In this document: piece by piece, positions 11,650 to 22,497 of the stretch
Numbering within the stretch: the stretch's first letter is position 1
How the letters are laid out: each line of letters starts with the position of its first letter
Assembly: GCF_024679095.1 (NCBI RefSeq)
Contig: NW_026111752.1
Coordinates: 171,695 to 235,694, forward strand
Direction: 5' to 3'
DNA length: 64,000 nucleotides
Source of the DNA: Eriocheir sinensis
Lineage: Eukaryota > Arthropoda > Malacostraca > Decapoda > Varunidae
Made by a program: the position numbers and the translations under genes
Notes under the pieces: generated by a model
Told to the model about the DNA's origin: nothing
Databases searched by the model: none
Seen by the model: the letters and a program-made list of their open reading frames with translations, nothing else

Positions 11650-12164
11650 AAAAGTTTAAGACGAACATTGCAGCACCTTGTCACCATCCACTTGTATAGG
11701 GTAATATGTCAGAGAATTTAACCGCAATACGCTTCATCTCTCCCACACCCATGCAGAGTGGGGGGCCGGCATCAAAAACCAGGCGGCCGTCGCGCCATTC
11801 ATGCCTGGTTTATAAAGGGTCGCGACCTTTGGGTGCCTGTCCGGTGCGCTACTACGTGCGACCACCCTTAGTACTCCGGTACCCGATAGTACGGCATTCG
11901 TGCCCGAAAGCGGCGATTGCTATGGGAGGTTGTTCGGATGTGCCGGATGGTAAAGCTCATGGTGCTCACGGCCACGCGAGGTTATTGCAGTAGCCATAGT
12001 CGTGCAGCGTCAAAGCCGTGAACGCGCATCTATAAACCGCTAATACTGGTGTCCGAGCCAATCGCTTTAGCATGCTTGCAAGGTAAAGAACTGTCATGGT
12101 GCAGAGGCTGGCGCTGAAAGTCGGACTAACTTGACCTGGATCCACTTCAAAACTATTCCAAGGG
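11650..12164. other. GC-rich unique sequence, possibly degenerate rDNA
   Basis: No open frame with support. Composition is similar to the 28S-like region further right. Nothing here aligns convincingly by eye with conserved 18S, 5.8S or 28S cores. Confidence 0.3.
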
Positions 12165-13415
12165 CGTCAGCCTATCAATACGTCCAAAAACCAATCTTTT
12201 CAAAGCATCAAAAAGGCTGGAGCTTTTCAATTTGACGAAAGCCTGAATCTGCTGGATGATATCATATTATCAAAATCACCAGTGGTATTCAAAACATCAA
12301 AAAATTATAAAATCCTATCAATGCATCAAAAACTTCAGATCTTTGCAAAATGTCAAATATCTCTTCAGATCCTAGCAAAGCATCAAAATATATTATGTAC
12401 TGGTACAGCAGATGAAGCAGTAGGTGGAACAATAATAATCATCATCAATCTAAATCAGTCCCCTTATGTTAATGAGGATATCTTCTACTTTTGTTTTATT
12501 GTTGCTGTCCCTTCACATTCTACATTATATATGTCTTCTAAAGTCTGCATGCTTAATAAGATAAGAATACAAACTGCATATCGATGTCCGTCTATATTTT
12601 AAAGCTCCTCAACATAGGAAAAATATTATCATACATTAAAATATAATTGTCATCAATTGAAATAAAATCGATACTCATTCACTTGGTCACTTAATCCTCC
12701 ACTCAATCACCCACTCATTCACTCACGCAATGATGATTTTTCGTGTCACGCTTGAGAGTAGTGAAAAATGACAGCCACCGAATCTGGCATTGGGAAAGGA
12801 TGGTTTGAGTGCATTTCTACTGGCCATCTCGAAATCGCCCATGAGTGTATCGGATGCTAAGTCTGGAGCTAACTCACGAATTTTGGCAGTGACCTTGTGA
12901 TACAATGCCTCTGATTTCCCTGTCATCAGAACACTGGTAACGGGTAGAGCCTTGTCTCCGAATACTGCCGAGATGAAATATAACTGGTAGAACAGAACTG
13001 GAACACAGAAAAAAACATTTCATCATAGAAGGCGTGTTGCGCCTATGTCAGCCCGGGCTTCACTCACTGTACTTGTTAGTTCGGGACTTAGTTTAGTCTC
13101 TGCATTACTTGCTGGTTCGAAACTTGGAGACTACTAACTAACTATGTGCTGTTTTTGATGCTTCGATAGCTTTTGTTTTTGACAAAATTAATATATCTAG
13201 AACATTTGATGTATTGATAGCTTTTGTAGATTTGAAGAACTGATAGGATCACTTTTTGACGCATTGAAGACATATAAACTTTTTTACACATTGATATGCT
13301 CTTTAGAAAATCTGTTTTTTTGACAAAATGAATGCATCTGGAAAATTTGATATAATGATAGATTTTTGCAGATTTGATGAAATGATAGGATCACTTTTTG
13401 ACGCTTTGATGCTCC
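12165..13415 (-). mobile_element. MULE-like DNA transposon remnant with repeat-rich inverted arms
   Basis: A transposase fragment (12726-13005, minus) is flanked by arms made of related units in opposite orientation. The left arm (about 12165-12390) carries catcaaaa-type units such as atcctatcaatgcatcaaa on the plus strand. The right arm (13140-13415) carries the complement (tttttgacgcattgaaga). The right arm also holds a direct duplication of about 90 bases (13178-13270 and 13320-13411). Long inverted arms made of subrepeats are a known habit of Mutator-like elements. Exact ends and target duplication were not determined. Confidence 0.6.
12726..13005 (-). pseudogene. MULE transposase domain fragment
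   Basis: The minus-strand frame reads LFYQLYFISAVFGDKALPV, then TGKSEALYHKVTAKIRELAP, then LMGDFEMASRNALKPSFPNA and GGCHFSL. This matches the central MULE transposase domain found in FLYWCH-associated proteins, where the DFE segment supplies an acidic catalytic residue and G-C-x-F-H follows. Here that histidine follows directly as GCHF. The fragment covers about 90 residues of a protein normally several hundred long; N- and C-terminal parts are missing. Confidence 0.75.
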
Positions 13416-14110
13416 CCCCGCACCATACCATGATGTGTTATCAAGATTTTGCACACACGCACCGGAGCGGTGGTCAGGCATGGGAAAGTAAGCTGGTGCC
13501 TGAGGAAGGGCCAAGTACCCCGATGGTCCGCCCGGGCGTCTTGCTTAGACTTAATGTTGCCCGGAGAAAGGTTGTCTCTGTGTGCAGACTTGCTAGAAAG
13601 ACTTTCACTCGGAGTAATACTCGGTCGCGCCTAAAGGCAGATCGGACTTGTGTGTTCGGTGCTGTCTGTAGCACTAAAGCATTGACTCCTTCCCGGACGA
13701 AACCCCGCTCCTAGTGGGACAGGGGATTACATCGTTGGCTGCGGTCTAGGCTACCGCTATATATTATTACTCAATCCTCAGTGCCCTCATTGGTGCAGCT
13801 GGTCTGCAATAAGCCATGGGTTTCTCTGAATGACACCTGTATAGTGCCAGGGTTACACTAAACCCGGCGTAGAGGTGGGATTCATGACCCTACTATTCTT
13901 TTATCACCCCACGGTGCAGCTGGCATGTAAGAAACCTAGTGGGGGCAGCTCAATTCTTGAGTAAATGAACTACTCTCAGACTTATGCCGTTGTCTTATAC
14001 TGGCAGATCAAGCTTTCAACGCTTCGGGTTTTGACCCCGTTGTGTGCGGTACCGAGCAGCTGTGCAACGGCACCAGCCCGCTACTGCCACCTCATGAGTA
14101 GTCGGTGGGT
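13416..14110. other. GC-rich region upstream of the 28S-like segment
   Basis: No gene. It may be heavily diverged 28S sequence (expansion segments), because it runs without an obvious break into the recognisable 28S core from about 14120. I cannot align it by eye. Confidence 0.3.
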
Positions 14111-14119
14111 TTTGGTTGT

Positions 14120-14465
14120 CGCCGCGGACCGACTGCTCGGCATTCAGCGCATCAAAGCCAGGCGGACTGCAGTCTGGGTACTTCGGTACCCCAGCTGTAC
14201 CCGCCGGGTGCACTGTACCGCATAAAGCAAGCGGCCGGGTTGTGAGGGGAGTAGAGGAGACCTGAGGTAGCCATATGCCTCGTCATAATTATAATTAGTA
14301 ACGCGCATGAATGGATTAACAATATTCCCACTATTCTTATCTACTATCTAGCGAGCCCACAGGCAGGGAAACGGGCCTTGCGCCTAACAGCGGGGAAAGA
14401 AGACCCTGTTGAGCTTGAATATAGTCTGATTTTGTAGAGACACATCAGAGATATAGTATATGTGG
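14120..14465 (+). pseudogene. 28S rRNA-like segment, 5' part (degenerate)
   Basis: Strong resemblance to the conserved nuclear large-subunit core around the R1/R2 target: gaggtagccatatgcctcgt, acgcgcatgaatggattaac, tatctactatctagcga and gcggggaaagaagaccctgt. Near-invariant positions are changed (ccatatgcc for the usual CCAAATGCC; the CTCTTAAGG motif reads acctgagg) and there is a small insertion after cctcgtcat. 14120-14220 aligns only weakly. The divergence in ultra-conserved helices argues for a pseudogene rather than a working rRNA gene. The segment is interrupted at 14465 by a SINE. Confidence 0.85.
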
Positions 14466-14847
14466 CGCCACAGTGGCGGTGGCTGAATCGACAGAGTAAC
14501 AGCACCGCGTTCAGGAGGACGCGAGTTCAATCCCCTTCCGGTGCCACCAAGCTGGGATTTTTCAGCCGCCGCCGAGTGGCTTAAAACTACCCACATGCTG
14601 TCCAGAAGACCACCCGGACTCTAGATTCTAGGATTAAAGGTGAACTCCGGGAGGGCAGCATGAGCCAATGCGAGATGGCGCCACTATAAACACTCGCCTG
14701 CGCCAGAACGGGATGGGCCGACCATCAGGACCCACCGGGAATAAGCCTTGGGCCGACCATCAAGCCCCACCGGGAAGAAGCCTACCGGCACTATAGGCCG
14801 CGACGTAAACAAAAAAATTAAAAACATAAAAAAAATAAAAAAACAAA
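14466..14847 (+). mobile_element. SINE (family A) inserted in the 28S-like sequence
   Basis: A tRNA-derived head with an A-box-like ggtggctgaatcgacag and B-box-like gagttcaatcccc is followed by the family body (accgccgagtggc variant, gactctag, gcagcatgagccaatg, cctgcgccagaacgggat, gggccgaccat repeated twice) and an A-rich tail of about 50 bases. The flanks gtgg on both sides are a candidate short target duplication, because the 28S continues as gtgggagg. Pol III transcription from the internal boxes would be expected for an active copy. Confidence 0.85.
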
Positions 14848-15272
14848 CGTGGGAGGTGTCACATCAGGGGCTTGCTCCGTTCGGCCGACAATGAAATACC
14901 ACTACTCTGTTTCTTTACTTACTCGGTGAGACGGAATCGGAGCTTCCCCACGCGGGACTGCCTCCTGTTTCTAGCCTAAAGAGGCGGAAGGGAGGGCGTG
15001 CTTGGCATCGGCCTTGCGTTAGCCTGACCGGGGGTTTGCGCCCGCCGCGATCCGCTCCGAGGACATTATGAGGTGGGGATTTTGACTGGAGCGGTACATC
15101 TGTCAAACGATAACGCAGGTGTCCTAAGGCCACTGCAGCGTGGACAGAAACCTCGCGTAGAGCAAAAGGGTAAATGTTGGCTTGATCCTGATTTTCAGTA
15201 CGAAAAACGGACTGCGAAAGCAGGGCCTATCGATCCTTTTGACTTTATGAGTTTTATGCAAGATGTGTCAGA

Positions 15273-15304
<32 letters not shown>

Positions 15305-15462
15305 GGCCAAGCGTTCATAGCGACGTTGCTTTTTGATCATTAGATGTCGGCTCTTCCTATCATTGTGAAGCAGAATTCACCAAACGTTGGATTGTTGACC
15401 CATAAAAAGGGAACGTGAGCTGGGTTTAGACCGTCGCGGGACTGAGTTATTTTTACTCGGGT
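14848..15462 (+). pseudogene. 28S rRNA-like segment, 3' part (degenerate, truncated)
   Basis: Continues the large-subunit sequence after the SINE: tgaaataccactactctg, catctgtcaaacgataacgc, acagaaacctcgcgtagagc, gttaccacagggataactgg, gatgtcggctcttcctatca and ggaacgtgagctgggtttag. This is the peptidyl-transferase-centre region. Similarity fades at about 15460, and the sarcin-ricin loop motif AGTACGAGAGGAACC, expected shortly downstream, is absent. The segment is therefore truncated as well as diverged. The 87-residue open frame inside it is fortuitous. Confidence 0.92.
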
Positions 15463-16500
15463 AAAATATACTCGACTTTTTGCTCACTTATGTTATCGTT
15501 TCAGGACACGCATAGGCGGGGGGTAATCGTTCGGCGATGACGATCCCACCCATTTTCACGGCTCTAGCTTTATTAGGAAAGAAGTTATTAAGGATCAAAT
15601 GATGACAGGTGCTAACTTTTTGGAGAGGTTAATTTTTCCCTACTCGTTTTTTTGGATATAAATCGAAAACTATTACAGCTACGACATTGACCTTACAATG
15701 CAAGGTACCTGGCGAGGAAGCGGTTCTTTTGCACCCCAAGCGGCTCCTAAAACCAAATTAGGGGACTTGTCGGAAAAGACCTACTGATACTATATGCAGG
15801 TTAAGTGAAAATTTTTCTCAAATCTCAAAAATCCCAAAGTCCACATTTATGTATCTTTTGATCTGGATTTCAAACATGTGTGCAGCCTTGACGTAACGAA
15901 TCAAATTATGGAAGGACAATCGCCTATCTCAATTGTAAATGTTTTTTTTTTTACTTTACCCTGCTTTTTGCTCACCTCAAGATAGGCAACATTGGCTGCT
16001 CACCAAAGTGATATTTCATGGAATATATGAAATTTCATCGGATGCTCACCACATAGGGAACGAGAATTCCATTACGAAAAAAAACATTGAAAATACACAG
16101 GGAGGGTAAAATAGTCCATTCCGACTCGCCGGAATGGAACAAATTACCCGGCGCTGAAATATAACTGCCACATCGTTTCCGACCAGTGTATCATAATCTC
16201 CTCTTTGAGAGCAATCATGTCGTGCTCCGAAAATGTGGAGAGTACCATATAGTTTAGGAGGAGATATTAGGGTTTGAAGTTGGAGAGGTACCCTGTGTAG
16301 TCCGTCACAAATGGCTCTTTTTACCCACCCTCAAAAATACTCCAAATATGCATGAATAAGCCCAGATTTCATACCAGCATTATCGAACACATAAGGAATA
16401 ACATACTTTTTCGTCTAATTACCTTCTAACTCCGCCTCTTGGTAGGAATAGAGTATTCAATACGTGTATATAGGCGGTTTCAGCAAAGGGGAGCTTACGT
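15463..16500. other. no recognisable gene
   Basis: Moderately AT-rich sequence after the 28S-like segment. It holds a near-palindromic ccattccgactcgccggaat near 16118. No domain or RNA recognised. Confidence 0.45.
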
Positions 16501-16539
16501 TTGTGATTGCCATCAAGGGCAGACCTCAGAAATCACACC

Positions 16540-17300
16540 CTGGTGTAAAAATAACTATGAATGGAAGGAATGTGGGAAACACTTCAATCAGAAGAGTATC
16601 CTTGATGCAAACACCCTTACACACACTGGGGTAAAGAACTATGAATGGAAGGAGTGTGGGATTCATCCGGAAGGGTGACCTTTGTAGTAGAATGTGTGAA
16701 ACAATTCCCCCAGAGGAGTACCCTTGATGTATATACACTTACACACACTGTTGTAGAGAACAGTGAATGTAAGGAGCGTGGAAATCCATCCAGAAGAGTA
16801 TTTACCCTGCCTACACACACCCTTACACACATTGGGTAAACAACTATGAATGTAAGGAATGTGGGAAACAATCCACCCAGAAGAGATTCCTTGATGCACA
16901 CACCCTTACACACACAGGGGTAAGGAGCTATGAAAGGAAAGAGTATGGGATTCATCCGGAAGTGTGAGCTTGGTAGTAGAATATGTGAAACAATCCACCC
17001 AACAGAATATCCTTGATGCTCAAACCCTTACACACACTGGGGTAAAGAGCTATGATTGTAAGGAGTGTGGGACTCATCCGGAAGGGTGATTGACCTTGGT
17101 AAAGTAGAATGTGGGAAACAATCCACCCAGAGAGTATCCTCGATGCACACACCCTTATACATACTGGGGTAAAGAACTATATATGTAAGGAGTGTGGATT
17201 CATTCGTAAAGGTGACCGACCTAGGTAGTAAAATGTGGGAAACAAGCTTCCCAGAAGAGTATCCTTGATGCACACACCCTTACACACACACGCACACACA
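16540..17300 (+). pseudogene. C2H2 zinc-finger array, decayed (copy 1)
   Basis: Tandem 84-base units translate to degenerate C2H2 fingers with the classic linker: [15 protein letters not shown], then [13 protein letters not shown], and later DAHTLTHTGV. At least seven linkers (acacacccttacacacactg) are visible, separated by 80-110 bases. Many units are shifted out of frame, and some begin with a second finger type (tgtgggattcatccggaagg). The 84-base period equals the 28-residue finger repeat. It probably derives from a poly-zinc-finger gene or a satellite made from one. Long minus-strand readings are shadows. Confidence 0.8.
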
Positions 17301-17305
17301 AAATC

Positions 17306-17570
17306 AGGCCGCTCCGGTAGCTCAATCGGTTAGAGCGCCGTGCTGCAAGGCTTCACGGCCAAACAGGCGGCGGTTCGAGCCCCGATCAGGTCGAATTATT
17401 TCCGTTGACTAGGTGTGGTTACTGTCCCCCCTTCAGCAAGGAGGGTGGGGTGTGTGGTGTGTGAGGTCCTGGCAGTACCCAGAGGTCGACAATAATGAGC
17501 ACTTGCTCACGACTTGTGGGTACCTGCTGGCGAAATCGAGTCCAACTCGTGATCTGGCCGTGGCTTAGGA
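17306..17570 (+). mobile_element. tRNA-derived SINE (family B)
   Basis: A head with A box (gtagctcaatcggttagagc) and B box (ggttcgagcccc) is at tRNA spacing, but the anticodon arm (ctgcaaggcttcacggcc) is followed by extra bases, so a normal clover leaf is not formed. A non-tRNA body follows, to about 17570. There is no obvious A-tail. It could be mis-called as a tRNA gene by a scanner. Confidence 0.65.
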
Positions 17571-17574
17571 AACA

Positions 17575-17985
17575 TTTTCACATCACTTGTAGGGAACATA
17601 TCTAGCTTGTCGTAGTAGCAAGCACACGGCCACGGATTAGTAAACTCACTTTACATAGTCTTAACGCTAGTCACGCTTCTGCTCTTGAAGACGTGTTCTG
17701 TTTTGACACACATGAAATATGTTCTTCAAGTCTTACAAAGTGCCAAGGCTCGAAATGGAGGATTTCGCTATCGTGGTGCGTGACGAAACCTCCAGCCTGG
17801 ATAGTGATCTGAAGCTGGCATTAGTAGCATCCTTGTGGCTATAGCTCCCCGAAGGTTACAGGACATCTTTCCATATTCCGAGCAGCACACAAGGTAGCTA
17901 AGCTGGCACACCACGTCAAGGTTACCAGTTCCATGCTCTGGTGGGGAAAGCCCCAGAGCCGTGCCAGGGCTGTGGAGAAAAAAGA
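17575..17985 (+). repeat. interspersed repeat R400, copy 1
   Basis: Shared with 31600-31930 in opposite orientation: catcacttgtagggaacata, ccaaggctcg, gaggatttcgc, cgtgacgaaacctc, catccttgtggctatagctc, cacaaggtagctaagctggc and ctggtggggaaagcccc. Coding potential is not evident. In both places it lies next to a decayed zinc-finger array. Confidence 0.85.
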
Positions 17986-17992
17986 TTAGTAA

Positions 17993-18807
17993 AGCCGCGG
18001 TTACACTAGCCCAGCCTAGCCAAAACCACCCAGCCCAGGGTAAACTTGAGTGGACGCGCTGGATCGTTGTTCTCCCAGTGGTATGGCTGGGCCACCGTGC
18101 AAAGTTGCCAGATTGTCTTACTCAGCCTCTTATATTTACCGACCTCCGACCCGAAAACTGTCTCATGGACCCCAATAAGGAGATTCACTTATAATTATCG
18201 TTAAAATAGTTAATTCCTGATGTTTCTTGGCAATAGTCAGGCGTCAGAAACCGGTAAATACTATGTTCTGAGTACGACAATCTGGCAACGGTAGGGCACA
18301 GCAGAGGTATTGATATACTGTAGTAGTCAAGCATACAACTAAAACCAAATTATCCTATATAATAAAATATATAAATATTATGTTATTATATAATGAAATT
18401 ATTAGTTTTCCTTCATAATTAATGATCACTAACGGCACACAAATTAATAAAACACAGCAACTTCACACTCGATTGACTTGATAACTAGATGTAAACAAAC
18501 ACAGGCCTTCGTCAAGCCAACGCCAACGAAGTCACCATGGTATACCTAGAAAAATCAATTTTATGGCCACAAGAGACCATATATAGCCTCTTGTAGGGCC
18601 TCAACAGTATTGGCGCAGTCCTCCTCGCTTCCTATATCCATGGTTGTCGTCCTTTGTCTACATCTGGGCTTCTCGGAAGAGCTTAGGCGGCTGGACTGGG
18701 CATGCTTCTGTGTGACCACTTGCGTTGTAAACCAGGCTAACGGCTGGATTCAAGCCCAGGCAAAATCGTCCAGCCTAGGGGTAATAGTGACTAGTGTTAC
18801 CGTAGCT
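17993..18807. mobile_element. Harbinger-like non-autonomous TIR element (815 bp)
   Basis: The left end agccgcggttacactag and the right end ctagtgttaccgtagct are inverted (15 of 17 positions). Each is flanked by TAA (17990-17992 and 18808-18810), the 3-bp TWA-type target duplication typical of PIF/Harbinger. Inside, gttgccagattgtc (18102) is inverted again near 18275, so the element can fold back. No transposase is present. Confidence 0.7.
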
Positions 18808-18879
18808 TAACACTACCTAACGTATGATGAGGGATGACTAAAATGCATGATGAGGATAATGAAACATACTTCCTAAGAT

Positions 18880-19330
18880 AGAAATTCATTCTAAAGACGT
18901 CCGAGTATCACTTTATGTCACAGATTCCTTTATACGCAGATATAAATTCATTCAAAATAAGTCTATAGTTCCTTGACATTTTGAGAGATTTCCTTAAATT
19001 CATTCAAGAAAAGTCCGATTATCACTTTGTCACCGATGCCTTTATACGCAGATATAAATTCATTCAAAATAGGTATATTGCTCATTGACACTGAGATATT
19101 TCCTTAAATTCATTCAAAAGAAGTCCGATTGAGATATTTCCTTAAATTCATTCAAAAGAAGTCCGATTATCACTTTGTCACAGATTCCTTTATACGCAGA
19201 TAGAAATTCATTCCAAACAAGTCTAATGTTCCTTGACACTTTTCGACACGGATTACTTTATATGCAGATTGAAATTCATTCCAGAGAAGTAATTGTTCCT
19301 TGACACTTTATGAGCGAGATTTCCTTAAAC
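18880..19330. repeat. minisatellite, unit about 110-140 bases
   Basis: Five to six imperfect units built from the phrases cctttatacgcagatataaa, ttcattcaaaa, gtccgattatcactttgtca and gttccttgacac. One 41-base segment (gagatatttccttaaattc onward) is duplicated exactly at about 19102 and 19133. Confidence 0.85.
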
Positions 19331-19334
19331 GGTT

Positions 19335-19797
19335 GAGGTACTTGAACCTGTCCTTGATCTTGTTGGGACTCCAGTCGTAGTACACGGGATGTCGTTCCGC
19401 CAGGTAGGCTTTTACGTCATGCCATCTTACGATGAGTAGACCTTTCCCCTGGCTTCTATCACATCCTATGACAGCCTGTTTTATGTCTACGTTCTTCCGG
19501 TGTCGCGCTTTTTCTGAGGTGTCTCCAGCTTTCTGGTGAAAGTGGATGATACCGTGCTCTGCACCGACGACACCACACTGAAGTCCTTGGTAGACGTCAA
19601 AGGACTGGTTTCCTGCACACTGAGATCTTCTGGAACCCCAGTCGCCACGGAGCCCGAGATGATGCTCCAGAAAAGGAGAGTAAATTTTGTTATAAACAAT
19701 TCCAGGTTTTGATTGCTCATATCATGAAACCAGTTCTGCTTTTACGCACTCTAATTCAGGTCCATCTTCAGGTTGAGGTTCAGCTTCATGTCCACCA
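19335..19797 (-). pseudogene. tyrosine-recombinase-like element copy 1, C-terminal part
   Basis: Minus-strand continuation of the element at 24624-26700, cut off from it by the hAT element. It encodes a low-complexity Ser/Thr linker (19487-19720). After a frame change near 19490 comes a Myb/SANT-like domain: RWHDVKAYLAERHPVYYDW then KIKDRFKYLNRLRK. The same domain, with matching tryptophans and spacing, ends copy 2 (about 31230-31345). Such a C-terminal domain would plausibly bind DNA. Confidence 0.6.
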
Positions 19798-22497
19798 GCA
19801 GACAGTAAAGGGCCCAAGCCTCCATGGGGCCCTAAGCGAAATTGTATTTGGGGCCCCCTAAGTAAATAAACAGGTAGACAATGTTCTTACTGTAAATGAG
19901 TCATGTTTAATTTGGTTTAGAAAAAGTGCAACGGCAATGTGGAACAATAAATTGTAATGCAAGATCAATAAAAACAAATAACACTTCCAAATTTCAACTT
20001 TATTAGCTCACAAAAATAATTATAAATTCAATTGTACAAAGACATAAAGAATAAAATAAAATAATGAATAAATACCACACAAATATTTAATGATATAAAT
20101 GAACAGAGCTACTGTACTGTACCTAAAACAAAGTAACACAAATGGTTTATTTCACCCAGTCTTAAAACCTATGCTTCCTGGCTTTTCTAGAGGCAAAGTA
20201 ATTTATGACATCTGAATAAGAAATCTGATGGCTAACTTTGCTGTTGATACTTATCACTGCCAGTCCACTAAGCCTTTCTTGTGCCATGGAAGATCTCAAG
20301 TAATTCTTTATCAATTTGAGCTTGGAAAAGCTCCTCTCCGCAGATGCAACCGTCACAGGGAGAGTGCAGGTTATCCTCAGAGCTACCCAAAGATTTGGGT
20401 ACAACTCACAGATCTCGTTTTGAGAGAGGTAAGTCAGCAGTTCAAATGGGGTCATCTGCGCTTCAGGAAGTTCTGGAAGGTTCTCCAGCTCTGTAGCCAG
20501 TGCACTCCATCAATATCTGACTGTTCTCCGAAAGTTAGTTTGTCGCTGAGAAGCTGACACTGGTTCTTCCTTGTCTGTGCATCAAGCTGCCCAAAGTTAG
20601 AAAGCACTCCAAAATGCTCCTGACCTCACCTAGGGACTGAAAGCGGTCCTCCAAAGACTGGATGGTACAGTCTACCACAGCATTAAAAAAAGAGACTTCC
20701 AGCCTCTTCATTGGATCAGTTTCAGGCTCATCAGGCGACTCATAGGCAAAGTGCCTTTTTGTAGTTCGCAGTCTCTTCTGTTTCAGCACAGCTTCAGTGT
20801 TCATTTCCTCACATTTCTCTCTTGCTGAGGTCTGTGCATCTTTAAAACCAGTTGCTCTGTAACGGATTAAATTTGCTTTCTTTTTTAATGATACCTACAG
20901 CAACCTCTAGCTGCATGTTGACCGACTGGAGTAGCTTGCTTGTTGTGTTAATCTGGGAGAGAATGTCGTACCAAACCACACAGCAAATTTGAAATCTGAA
21001 GGATGCAATTTCTTCGGCAAGTGAGTGTGTCTCAACCTTTATTGTGGGCTCAGTAGCATTCTCCCTGACCTCTAGCAAAGCTTCTCTCACCTTGTCTGCT
21101 TGGTAGCGTAATGGCTTTATGCTGTTCACCCGACTTTCCCACCGTGTATCACTCCAAGACTTGAGTGTGATGTTCACATGTTTCTTCAAGATGGTCCACC
21201 TTTGAGGGAACCTGAGAAAAGTTTGTAGATTTTCTCCACATTTCCAAAAAACATGTAGCATCCATGGACACTTTAGCAACATCGGAGACAACTAGATTCA
21301 GGCTATGTGCCACAAGGCACATAAAAAGCACGTGGATTTTTCTTAAAAGCCTTGCCTGCACGCCTTTATTTGCGCCTTTCATATTGGCGCCGTTGTCATA
21401 AGATTGTCCCCTACAATCCTCAAAGGGATGTTCAGCTCTTCCAGTTTTGTAAAATTAGTGCAGACAAGCCTTGACCAGTAGATTCCGGAGCTATAACAAA
21501 CCCCAAGAAGTGCTCCTTGATATCTGGTGTTTTTGTGAGACTCACTAAGCGCACAACAACAGACATCTGTTCTTGATGGCTCATATCTGGAGTGCAATCC
21601 AGTATGATGGCAAAGTACTTTGAGTCTTTAATTTCTGACACCATTGTGCCAAGTATTTTATCACTTATACAGGCTATCAACTCATTTTGAATCGTTTTAC
21701 CTAGGTATGTGATGTGCTCTGCTCCACTTTCAATGCGCCTCACGTGATCTCTCAATACAGGATCAAATTTAGCTAACAGGTCAACTTCTTTCAGAAAGTT
21801 CCCATTGTCGTCTTTGTGTAAAGTGTCAGAAGATCCCCTCAGAGCCAGGTTTCTTTCTGCCAGTGACTGGATAATACTGATTAAGCGTGTGAGAACATCT
21901 CTCCAGCGATTTTTTTCTGCCTCGAGGAGGCCCATTTCTGTTTCATCAATGGTTTTTCCCTTGGAAAGACGCAAGCTAAACTCCTTCCATTTGACCATAT
22001 TACTACAATGATCTTCAGACTGTTCATGCTGTTTGAGGAGTGCGCCTATGTTTACCCAATCCTGCTGTCCATCAGTTGCCAATTTTATGGACTTCTTAGA
22101 AAATAGTTTGCAGCAAAAGCAGTAGACTGCATCTTTACTTCTTGAATAAGTCAGCCAGCTACGCTTCACTTTTTCCCCATTAACTAATTGTCTGTTGGTA
22201 TAATGATAATGGAAACTTCGGCCATCATATCTTTTAGGGAATGAAAAGCTCTCCTTAATAGGCAGTGGCCCCATGATCACCTGCTCAGTCCGGTCTGAAT
22301 CTGACAGAAAAGAAGGCCACTCAGCTGGGTCCACTGGTGGAGCTGATGATGATCCGTGGTGAGAAGTGGACGTTGTGGTGGAGGTTGCTGAGGAAGTGAG
22401 CAAATAAAAACAATAAGTAATACTGACTACTAATGGACATAATTATTGACCTCAGAATCATCAGAATGTTCTGCAATACAATCAGCAATTAACTTAC

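Noticed and set aside
10916..11721. Three overlapping plus-strand frames of 95-131 residues
   Set aside because: They translate the GC-rich repeat block and (GTA)n in several frames with no domain or codon bias; repeat artefacts.
15073..15336. 87-residue open frame (MGILTGAVHLSNDNAGVL)
   Set aside because: It lies wholly inside the 28S-like sequence, which explains every base.
16540..17300. CRISPR-like array (regular repeats about 80-100 bases apart)
   Set aside because: Repeats translate to C2H2 linkers, the spacers are finger bodies, and the genome is eukaryotic.
17309..17390. Candidate tRNA gene
   Set aside because: The pol III boxes are good, but the anticodon-arm/variable region is too long for a clover leaf and a SINE-like body follows.
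19487..19720. Small secreted protein (hydrophobic N-terminus LELFITKFTLLFWSIISGSV)
   Set aside because: It sits in the C-terminal linker of recombinase-like copy 1, and the hydrophobic start is next to the hAT insertion boundary; an independent gene is not supported.
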